A stretch of DNA of 57,224 nt. Origin: CAYGGE01 sp966250865. Its GTDB lineage: Bacteria; Patescibacteriota; UBA1384; CAYGGE01. This document shows positions 50,787-57,224 of this stretch, piece after piece. Numbering within the stretch: position 1 is the stretch's first letter; every line of letters starts with the position of its first letter. Position numbers and translations under genes: made by a program. Below the pieces are notes generated by a model. That model was not told where the DNA came from and ran no database searches. It saw only the letters and a program-made list of their open reading frames with translations. The DNA is taken from positions 1-57,224 of the forward strand of contig CBINIT010000002.1 of the NCBI GenBank assembly GCA_966250865.1, written 5' to 3'.

Positions 50787-50831
50787 GAAGAAACAGAGCA
50801 ATCGACGCAGTATAGCTCAGTTTGAGCGATT

Positions 50832-50854
50832 GGGGCGCCCCACCGGGGCGCCCC
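50832..50854 (+). terminator. Terminator after the two-ribbon gene
   Basis: GGGGCGCCCC followed by ACC and GGGGCGCCCC, a very strong stem, then TTCTTCTT. It separates the gene from priA, whose -35 follows directly. Confidence 0.75.
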
Positions 50855-50895
50855 TTCTTCTTGGCATTTTCTGGTTTGGTCGTTATGATGAGGCT

Positions 50896-52716
50896 ATGCA
50901 ATATGCAGATATCGCACTCTCTGTAAAAACGAAGAACCGTCAGGGTGTATTCACCTATGCTATCCCACCCAGCCTACTGCCTGACCTGTCTGTCGGTCAG
51001 CGAGTTATCGTGCCTTTTGCTGGTAGGACGTTAACGGGAACCCTGGTACAATTTCGCCGCATTCCACCTAAAACGACCCGGGGATTAAAGGAGATTAAGC
51101 GTCTTGCTGAACCTTTTGCACTTGTTGACGCAAGAACTATTGAACTCGCTGAAGCAGTTGCCTCTCACTATGCGGCGACCGTTGGTGATGTACTAGCATC
51201 GGCTTTACCGAAACCAGCGCCACGGACAAGTAAGCGTTTAACACTTACCCGACGACCTTCGACTAAGCGCCTTTCAGATGGCACGGTCTATGGTCTTTAC
51301 GGGCCACGTCAGGAACGATTAAAGCAATATATTCGCCTTATCGCTAAGGTTAGCTCAAATAATGAACAAGTTCTCCTGCTCTTTGCTAGTCATGAAAAAG
51401 CAACGCTTTTTTCAGACATTCTCCAAAGACAAGGGATATCATCTATTCTATTGCCTCCTGCCGCTTCATATAGTGAAGCGTATGAAGCATGGGTTCGCGC
51501 AAAATCTGGTGAGTGTGCGGTGATCATCGGTACCAGAAAGAGCATTTTTCTCCCCCTAGCATCTGGCGGAGTGATTGTTATCGATGAGCCGAGTGAATAT
51601 GGCTATAAGGAAGAACAGTTTCCGTACTACAGTGCAGTTACCGTCGGAAAGCTTCGGGCCAAGCTGGAAGGCATCAGCCTTTTCCTGGGTGATATTGCGC
51701 CACGACTTGCCGAGTGGCATGAATTGCAACAACGGCACCTTACCCCAGTCTATATGCCGCTGCGTCATCGACCAGAAATTACTACGATAGACACATCGTC
51801 TGGGCGAGGTCTGTTTACTGAATCACTTCTCAATCATATGCGTCGTGTACTAGAAAATAATGGTCGTATCTGTCTCTTTTTTAACCGAAAAGGGGTGGGA
51901 CGATTTTACCGTTGTCTTGATTGTGAAACGGCCATCTATTGTCCGCGCTGCGACACGCTTTTGCATGTAGCATCGGCTGGAGAGGGTCAGGGCGCACAGC
52001 TTCTTTGTGGTCAGTGTGGCTATGAAACAACGCCCCCTTATCGCTGTACTGCTTGTGGCAGCTATCGGCTCGGTTCAGCTGGCCTGGGGATTGAGTCATT
52101 TGCAAAGATCGTCGCAGAACATTTTCCCAATGTAGCAATTGCCACACTTTCAAAAGAAGGTGGTGAAGCCGTTGAAAGTGCTTCAATAGTTATCGCAACC
52201 GCACAGCTGTTCTCACAACCACTGACACGGCCCTATGACCTACTGGCGGTTTTCCGTCTTGACCAGTTGTTGCACGGTTCAAGTTGGGATACCAATGAAG
52301 AGGCATTTATTACACTGAAACGTTTGGCAGAACGAACGACGCATCTCGTGCTACTAACCAGCGAACCCGATAAGCCAGTGCTTCGTGCCTTTTATAGCGG
52401 CGAGATTGATGCGTTTTATGCCAGTGAGTTTGAATCCCGCAAGACAGCGGGATACCCGCCAGCCTCACCACTCATTCGATTGACGATTGCGGATACAGAT
52501 AAGGCGAGCGCCAAAACTAAAGCCGATGAGCTATATAGCGCCCTGGAGCCGCTTGTTCGATCAGAGCAGTTATTGCCGCCCTCGCCGATCGGATCGGGTA
52601 AGCGTCGGGATAAGTATCGATATCAGATTATTATTAAGGCTAAGCTCACTGAAGCCTTGTTGCAGGCGATACCAACCAATTGGCAGATCGATCCCGAGCC
52701 TGATCGTTTGACCTAG
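50896..52716 (+). CDS. priA: Primosomal protein N' (PriA), ATPase-degenerate
   Basis: 606 residues. The N-terminal DNA-binding domain (ALSVKTKNRQGVFTYAIP) and all eight zinc ligands (CLDC, CPRC, CGQC, CTAC, about 335-395) are intact. The helicase motifs are not: Walker A is replaced by GLYGPRQERLK, the DEEH box by DEPS, and motif V by IATAQLFSQP. This resembles actinobacterial PriA, which lacks ATPase motifs. It may still load the replisome at forks without unwinding. TTGGCA-17-TATGAT (50861-50889) ends 6 nt before the ATG, so the mRNA is probably leaderless. Confidence 0.88.
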   Translation: MQYADIALSVKTKNRQGVFTYAIPPSLLPDLSVGQRVIVPFAGRTLTGTLVQFRRIPPKTTRGLKEIKRLAEPFALVDARTIELAEAVASHYAATVGDVLASALPKPAPRTSKRLTLTRRPSTKRLSDGTVYGLYGPRQERLKQYIRLIAKVSSNNEQVLLLFASHEKATLFSDILQRQGISSILLPPAASYSEAYEAWVRAKSGECAVIIGTRKSIFLPLASGGVIVIDEPSEYGYKEEQFPYYSAVTVGKLRAKLEGISLFLGDIAPRLAEWHELQQRHLTPVYMPLRHRPEITTIDTSSGRGLFTESLLNHMRRVLENNGRICLFFNRKGVGRFYRCLDCETAIYCPRCDTLLHVASAGEGQGAQLLCGQCGYETTPPYRCTACGSYRLGSAGLGIESFAKIVAEHFPNVAIATLSKEGGEAVESASIVIATAQLFSQPLTRPYDLLAVFRLDQLLHGSSWDTNEEAFITLKRLAERTTHLVLLTSEPDKPVLRAFYSGEIDAFYASEFESRKTAGYPPASPLIRLTIADTDKASAKTKADELYSALEPLVRSEQLLPPSPIGSGKRRDKYRYQIIIKAKLTEALLQAIPTNWQIDPEPDRLT

Positions 52717-52752
52717 GAAAGAGTGCTATACTGAACTAAAAGGGAGGGGCGT

Positions 52753-53901
52753 GTGAAAATCGGTATTTTTACTGAAACCTATGAACCGACAATTAACGGG
52801 GTAGTGGTTTCGGTAAACACGTTCAAAAAAGAACTTGAGCGTCGAGGACATGAGTACTTTATCTTTTGTCCGTTCAATAACCATGCAAAAAATGACCCTG
52901 ATAATGTCTTCCGCTTTCCGGCGATTCACTTCCACCGCGACCCTATCTATCCACTGGCGATTCCTATGCCGTTCTCTTGGGTAAAACAGCAGTTGCCCAT
53001 GGACATCATCCGAGAGCTCGACATTATCCATGTGCAGCACTTTGCCTTAATGGGACAGTACGGCCTTAAGCTTGCCGAGATGTACAATATCCCGAGCCTG
53101 TATACCTATCACACAATGGCTGAACTCTACACGGTTAACGTACCGCTTATTGCTCCAGTGGTCGAGCCGCCTATTCGTGCCCTCACTCGATATACGGCCC
53201 GACATGCCCGGCATGTCATTACTCCCACCCCCTCGGTTAAGGATTATTTGCGCTCTATTGGTGTCCGACGACCGATCAGTGTAGTGCCTACGGGTATTAA
53301 CGTTGCTGACTATCGACGCGTTTCGTCCACACAGCTGCGCAATAGGTATCGCATTCCGCACGATCACAAGCTGTTGGTTTTTGTTGGCCGACTGGCGACC
53401 GAGAAAAATGTGTCCTTTCTTCTCGAGGCCTTCAAACAAGTCTTGCGTTTTGAGCCTAAGACGCATCTCCTTCTTGTTGGTGGCGGACCGGATAAAGAGG
53501 TATATGAAGCCTGGGTTGCGAGGAACAAGCTGAAGAAGCATATTACTTTTACTGGCTTTATCGGTCATGACGAGGTGCGACAGCACTTCGGTATTGCTGA
53601 TTTGTTCGTTTTCCCCTCAATTACCGATACCCAGGGAATCGTCATTCTTGAAGCAATGGCTGCGGGAGCGGTACCGGTGGCTATTGATCGTCTGGGTCCG
53701 CACGATCTTATCGATAACGGCAAGAGCGGCATGCTCGTTGACTTGAATCTGGATGCCTTTTCTGGTACAATTATCGATCTACTGCGCAACGATCGTCGTC
53801 GTATTACGATGGCAAAGGAAGCGATGAAGCAGGTAAGGCAGTATGATCTAAAAGAAACCGCTCTTCAGATGGAAGCGGTCTACCAAAAATTACGTCACTA
53901 A
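52753..53901 (+). CDS. Glycosyltransferase family 4 (diacylglycerol glycosyltransferase-like)
   Basis: 382 residues from GTG with a GGGAGGGG site. Starts KIGIFTETYEPTINGVVVSV, a motif of GT4 enzymes that glycosylate diacylglycerol or phosphatidylinositol; the donor-binding region FPSITDTQGIVILEAMAAG is near 290. It probably makes a membrane glycolipid. An extended -10 TGCTATACT is at 52724-52732. def-fmt follows after 1 bp. Confidence 0.9.
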   Translation: MKIGIFTETYEPTINGVVVSVNTFKKELERRGHEYFIFCPFNNHAKNDPDNVFRFPAIHFHRDPIYPLAIPMPFSWVKQQLPMDIIRELDIIHVQHFALMGQYGLKLAEMYNIPSLYTYHTMAELYTVNVPLIAPVVEPPIRALTRYTARHARHVITPTPSVKDYLRSIGVRRPISVVPTGINVADYRRVSSTQLRNRYRIPHDHKLLVFVGRLATEKNVSFLLEAFKQVLRFEPKTHLLLVGGGPDKEVYEAWVARNKLKKHITFTGFIGHDEVRQHFGIADLFVFPSITDTQGIVILEAMAAGAVPVAIDRLGPHDLIDNGKSGMLVDLNLDAFSGTIIDLLRNDRRRITMAKEAMKQVRQYDLKETALQMEAVYQKLRH

Positions 53902-53902
53902 G

Positions 53903-55288
53903 ATGGCAGAGCAGCAAAAATCACAACCAGTCACCCTCGTTCCAGCGCCAGTTCTTCGCCAAAAGGCTAAGAAGGTGACTGTTTTTGATACTGAATTGAA
54001 AAACCTTGCTGAAACGATGCTCGCAACCATGCGGTCCCACCGCGGTATGGGTCTGGCGGCACCACAGATCAGTCATTCAAAGCAGCTCATTGTTGTCGAA
54101 TACGTGCCAGAAGAGAAGGGTGAAGAGGCGATTCCGGCGACCCTACTCGTCAACCCAACAATTACCGGTTCAGGTAGCATGACTGATTGGATGGATGAAG
54201 GCTGTCTCTCAATCCCTGGCGTAGAACTACCGGTAAAACGTCCAACTGAGGTGAATGTTCTCGCTCAAGATCTTGACGGCAAGCGAATCAAGGTTCGAGC
54301 GAAACAACTTTTTGCCCGAATTTTACAACACGAAATCGACCACCTTAACGGCATTTTGATTTCCGATCGTGCCTACCCTGACCTACAGGAACTTGAGGGC
54401 AAGCGAATTATTTTTTTTGGTTCACCGGAGCACGCTACTCACTATCTGGTTGCTCTTGCGGCGACTAAGGCTGAAATCGTAGCTGTCGTAACCGAAACGG
54501 ATAAGCCGGCCGGCCGGAAACATGTCCTTACTTCGCCGCCGGTTAAGATTCAGGCAGAAGCCATGGGTCTGCCAGTTTTGCAATTTGAGTCACTAAAAAC
54601 GAAAGAAGCGCAACAGGCAATTCAAGCGCTCAATGCTGACCTTGCTATTGTTGTGGCATATGGAAAAATCATTCCGCAAGTTGTCTTAGACTTACCAAAA
54701 CACGGTTTTTTGAATATACACTACTCACTCTTGCCGAAATACCGAGGCGCAACGCCGCATCAGTCAGCAATTCTGGCTGGCGATACCGAACCCGGCTACA
54801 GTATCTTCAAGCTCGATGCCGGTCTCGACACTGGTCCTATCTTGGCTCAAGGGAAGGTCAAGATCGATGACTACGATACAAGTCATACGCTTTTAGAAAA
54901 GATGGTCACCGCCTCGATTCGTACGCTTCTTGAGGTTCTCCCAGGCTACCTGAATGGCTCCCGCAAATTGAAAGACCAAGATGACAGCCAAGCAACTCAT
55001 ACAAAAATCTTTACAAAAGAAGATGGACGGATTGATTGGACGAAGGCGCCAGAAGAGATTGATCGCCAAATTCGAGGCTTGTTTCCCTGGCCAGGCACGT
55101 TTACTGAAATCGAAGGGCAACGTCTCCTTATTCATGCGGCTCATCTCCTTGGTGGCAAGTTAGTCATCGATGTCGTACAGCCTGCGGGTAAGCAGCCTAT
55201 GGCATTTACCGATTACCTTCGTGGCAATCCAACCGGGTTGACATTTTTCTCGAGAATTGATAGAGTAAATCTTGAAAACAAGACATAA
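53903..55288 (+). CDS. Fused peptide deformylase and methionyl-tRNA formyltransferase
   Basis: 461 residues in one frame. Residues about 10-165 are peptide deformylase with GMGLAAPQ, EGCLSIPG and HEIDHLNG (metal ligands Cys, His, His). Residues about 168-461 are formyltransferase: IIFFGSPEHATHYLVALA, HYSLLPKYRGATP with the formyl-folate-site His, and GYSIFKLDAGLDTGPIL. One protein would both add formyl to Met-tRNA and later remove it from the peptide. In most bacteria def and fmt are adjacent but separate. There is no gap or frameshift at the join. Confidence 0.93.
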   Translation: MAEQQKSQPVTLVPAPVLRQKAKKVTVFDTELKNLAETMLATMRSHRGMGLAAPQISHSKQLIVVEYVPEEKGEEAIPATLLVNPTITGSGSMTDWMDEGCLSIPGVELPVKRPTEVNVLAQDLDGKRIKVRAKQLFARILQHEIDHLNGILISDRAYPDLQELEGKRIIFFGSPEHATHYLVALAATKAEIVAVVTETDKPAGRKHVLTSPPVKIQAEAMGLPVLQFESLKTKEAQQAIQALNADLAIVVAYGKIIPQVVLDLPKHGFLNIHYSLLPKYRGATPHQSAILAGDTEPGYSIFKLDAGLDTGPILAQGKVKIDDYDTSHTLLEKMVTASIRTLLEVLPGYLNGSRKLKDQDDSQATHTKIFTKEDGRIDWTKAPEEIDRQIRGLFPWPGTFTEIEGQRLLIHAAHLLGGKLVIDVVQPAGKQPMAFTDYLRGNPTGLTFFSRIDRVNLENKT

Positions 55289-55374
55289 GAGAAGTGCGAA
55301 GCACAACAAGAGCGTTTCGACACCTTGTGTCCCTAATGACTAACTGTCACGCAAGTGACATATTTGGAGCATGC

Positions 55375-55791
55375 ATGCTAAAAATTCGTCTCACCCGCAT
55401 GGGTAAAAAGCATCAGCCAACCTACCGTGTCGTGGTAACCCATAAAGACACGCCAGCTCAGGGTGGCTATCTTGAGAACCTCGGTCTCTACAATCCAATC
55501 AAAGGTGTCTTTGATGTTAATTCAGAAAAGGCAATGGAATGGCTCAATAAGGGTGCTCAACCATCTGAGCGTGTTGCTCGTTTGCTCGATAAGGCTGGCC
55601 TGAAGCACAAATCTATTGTTGTAAAGACCTATACGCCAAAGCCTAAGGAAGAAGCGGTTGTTGAAGAGGCTCCTGTAGCTCCAGAAGCCGCTGAAGAAAC
55701 TACTGAGGAAGCACTGGCTGAAGAAGCTGCTCCGACTGAAGAGACTCCAGCTGATGCTGAAGCCACTGAATCTCCTGAAACTGCCGAGTAA
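55375..55791 (+). CDS. rpsP: Ribosomal protein S16 with acidic tail
   Basis: 138 residues from the ATG at 55375 (GGAG 9 nt before). The first 80 residues are standard S16: MLKIRLTRMGKKHQPTYRVV and LENLGLYNP. About 50 extra C-terminal residues are Glu/Ala-rich, unlike the basic end of normal S16. A hairpin GTCAC-GCAA-GTGAC lies upstream near 55347-55360. It heads the usual rpsP-khpA-trmD order. Confidence 0.95.
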   Translation: MLKIRLTRMGKKHQPTYRVVVTHKDTPAQGGYLENLGLYNPIKGVFDVNSEKAMEWLNKGAQPSERVARLLDKAGLKHKSIVVKTYTPKPKEEAVVEEAPVAPEAAEETTEEALAEEAAPTEETPADAEATESPETAE

Positions 55792-55887
55792 CTTTACTTC
55801 CTAAAACGTGCTATGCTATAGTCAAGCTAGGCTAGCAAGCAGCACGTCGAACTGCAGAGCCGCTACGAATGTTAATGGAGGTTACTC

Positions 55888-56205
55888 ATGGAACGAGATC
55901 AAGAGTTCGTTGAGTACATCGTAAAGTCGATCGTCAATAATCCTGACGACGTCAAGACGGAACGTACCGTCGATGAGATGGGTGTCTTAATCACTCTCTC
56001 GGTCAACCCGGAAGATATGGGGAAGATCATCGGTAAGGAAGGGCGTACGGCGAAGGCACTTCGCACGCTGCTACGAGTCATGGGCGCTCGCAACAATGCC
56101 CGTATCAACTTGAAAATTATGGAACCAGATGGACGGGAAGTTCGAGTCTCTAACGGTGATGACCACCAGGAGATGGAAACCGAGAACGCCACTGAGATTC
56201 TCTAA
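55888..56205 (+). CDS. khpA: KH-domain RNA-binding protein KhpA
   Basis: 105 residues. A single KH domain with the MGKIIGKEGRTAKALRTLL signature (GxxG = GKEG) near residue 46. KhpA works with KhpB/Jag in RNA binding that affects cell elongation in Gram-positives. Placed between rpsP and trmD as in many bacteria. An extended -10 TGC TATAGT (55814-55822) and a GGAGG site indicate an own promoter and a 60-nt leader. Confidence 0.92.
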   Translation: MERDQEFVEYIVKSIVNNPDDVKTERTVDEMGVLITLSVNPEDMGKIIGKEGRTAKALRTLLRVMGARNNARINLKIMEPDGREVRVSNGDDHQEMETENATEIL

Positions 56206-56219
56206 AAAGCATTTCAACC

Positions 56220-56264
56220 AAAAGGTCACCACAGCCTTTACCTAGTAATTGCCGGTGGCCTTTT
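56220..56264 (+). terminator. Hairpin after khpA
   Basis: AAAAGGTCACC pairs with GGTGGCCTTTT (one G-U), followed by GTGTT. It may partly terminate before trmD. Confidence 0.7.
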
Positions 56265-56286
56265 GTGTTAGAAAAAGGATAAAACT

Positions 56287-56970
56287 ATGCGAATCGATAT
56301 TATTACCTTATTTCCCGACATGTTTATCGGACCGCTCTCGGAGAGCATTATTAAACGGGCGGTAGCCGCCGGTAAAGTTGAAATTACTTTCCACCAACTT
56401 CGAGATTATGCGCTCGACAAGCATGGTACAGTAGATGATAGCCCATATGGCGGAGGAGCCGGGATGGTCCTGAAAGTCGATGTCATGGACGCGGCGATTG
56501 AAGCGGTAAAGGCACAAGGACCCAAAGAGCTAAAGCCGTATATTATTGCAATGTCAGCACAAGGTCGAGTATTGAAGCAGGCAGTTGCCCGTGAACTTTC
56601 GGAGAAAGAATGGATCATCCTTCTTTGCGGTCACTATGAGGGTTTTGATGAGCGTATTTTGTCGCTGGCTGACGAAGAGCTCTCAATTGGCGACTTTGTA
56701 CTGACAGGTGGCGAGCTTCCGGCGATGGTGCTAACTGACGCTATTGTGCGCCTAGTGCCTGGAGTTCTTGGCAAAGAGGCATCCCATCAAGACGAATCAC
56801 ATGAAAATGGGCTACTTGAATATCCGCACTTCACAAGACCTGAGGAATTTAAGGGGATGGCTGTCCCAGAGGTACTAAAGAGTGGTAACCACGCAGCTAT
56901 CGAGGCTTGGCGTCGCGAACAATCCATTGAGCGAACAAAAAAACGCAGGCCCGATTTGCTCTCTGACTAG
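56287..56970 (+). CDS. trmD: tRNA (guanine37-N1)-methyltransferase
   Basis: 227 residues, SPOUT methyltransferase. MRIDIITLFPDMF start, YGGGAGMVLKVD near residue 57, and the trefoil-knot cofactor site LLCGHYEGFDERI and SIGDFVLTGGELPAM near 110-145. It methylates G37 of tRNAs reading CUN, CCN and CGG, preventing frameshifting. AAAGGA precedes the ATG. Usual neighbour of rpsP; rplS does not follow here. Confidence 0.97.
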   Translation: MRIDIITLFPDMFIGPLSESIIKRAVAAGKVEITFHQLRDYALDKHGTVDDSPYGGGAGMVLKVDVMDAAIEAVKAQGPKELKPYIIAMSAQGRVLKQAVARELSEKEWIILLCGHYEGFDERILSLADEELSIGDFVLTGGELPAMVLTDAIVRLVPGVLGKEASHQDESHENGLLEYPHFTRPEEFKGMAVPEVLKSGNHAAIEAWRREQSIERTKKRRPDLLSD

Positions 56971-57004
56971 TTTCTTTCATCTTCATACGCGATACAATTA
57001 ACTC

Positions 57005-57224
57005 ATGAAGCATATTATTGTGACGGGTGGCACAGGGTTTATAGGTACCCTGCTAGTTGCTGAACTGCGAAAGCAGGGGAACCGGGTAACGGTTATCGAT
57101 CAAGCTAGACAGGGGAATGACCCTGACTTGATTGTTCTTGATTTGACGAAAGATCTCATTTACCCGGAGCTGATCGAGAGTGCGGATGCCAAGGGGCGGC
57201 GCTGGAGTACGATCGGCGTGTCGC
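57005..57224 (+). CDS. NAD(P)-dependent epimerase/dehydratase family protein, 5' part
   Basis: The first 73 codons only; the gene runs off the window. MKHIIVTGGTGFIGTLLVAE gives the Rossmann GxxGxxG of extended short-chain dehydrogenases, and VTVIDQA is the following acidic strand end. Substrate cannot be told from this part. -10 TACAAT (56993-56998) ends 6 nt before the ATG, with no ribosome site, so the mRNA is likely leaderless. Confidence 0.8.
   Translation, partial: MKHIIVTGGTGFIGTLLVAELRKQGNRVTVIDQARQGNDPDLIVLDLTKDLIYPELIESADAKGRRWSTIGVS

Noticed and set aside
1..57224. CRISPR array, insertion sequence with transposase, or prophage
   Set aside because: No regular spacer-repeat series, transposase, integrase or structural phage genes were found. 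The repeats seen are short interspersed elements and protein-repeat DNA in the propeller gene.
1..57224. UGA recoding as in some CPR lineages
   Set aside because: UGA serves as a stop in plausible genes (for example 47438-47440 and the der leader at 3910-3912), and no in-frame UGA interrupts conserved genes.

Overview
The window is a gene-dense stretch of a small bacterial chromosome, about 57 kb, of middling G+C by eye, with many overlapping genes and short intergenic spaces. Standard-code TGA stops are used (for example at 47440), so this is not a UGA-recoding lineage. A DUF4012 protein, a shortened Der GTPase, a fused peptide deformylase/formyltransferase, a short ATP synthase delta subunit, an ATPase-degenerate PriA, a MurT-GatD pair and many very small proteins together point to Patescibacteria (CPR), perhaps a Saccharibacteria-like group. 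That placement is inference; no rRNA is present.

Layout. 1-3.8 kb: smpB, a stand-alone structured RNA with its own promoter and terminator, a phosphoesterase, pyrF-pyrE, and a T-box leader driving a small zinc-ribbon protein. 3.8-8.3 kb: der, lepB, tRNA-Val and membrane genes. 8.4-16 kb: the complete F-type ATP synthase operon, with an extra small membrane gene and a dispersed repeat wedged before atpC. 16-19.3 kb: murI, Nudix, HD, maf and a phenylalanine-hydroxylase-like gene. 19.3-19.6 kb: two tandem tyrosine-rich leader peptides with terminators, reading toward that hydroxylase. 19.6-28.8 kb: miaA, clpB with a palindromic operator, a ROK kinase, recG-comEA-tRNA-Leu, a lipoprotein and a metallopeptidase. 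29-37.6 kb: a large propeller surface protein and a polysaccharide cluster. 37.7-46.9 kb: gyrB-gyrA, murT-gatD, CDF, SPFH and aquaporin genes. 47-50.1 kb: two small genes, tmRNA, and a roughly 2.2-kb insertion in the tmRNA 3' end carrying a membrane-anchored Pif1-like helicase. 50.1-57.2 kb: a second leader plus zinc-ribbon gene, priA, a glycosyltransferase, def-fmt, rpsP, khpA, trmD and a partial epimerase.

Regulation is the most striking aspect. The hydroxylase that would make tyrosine sits behind a textbook 1:2 / 2:3 / 3:4 attenuator whose leader peptide has four consecutive Tyr codons, itself preceded by a second Tyr-containing leader and terminator. A complete T-box with mutually exclusive antiterminator and terminator controls a 77-residue zinc-ribbon protein, and a paralogous two-ribbon protein at 50.3 kb lies behind a different attenuator-like leader. 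Several genes (smpB, the DedA-like gene, the Nudix gene, recG, the Pif1-like gene, priA, the terminal epimerase and leader peptide 1) have a -10 box just 6-7 nt before the start codon, implying leaderless mRNAs.
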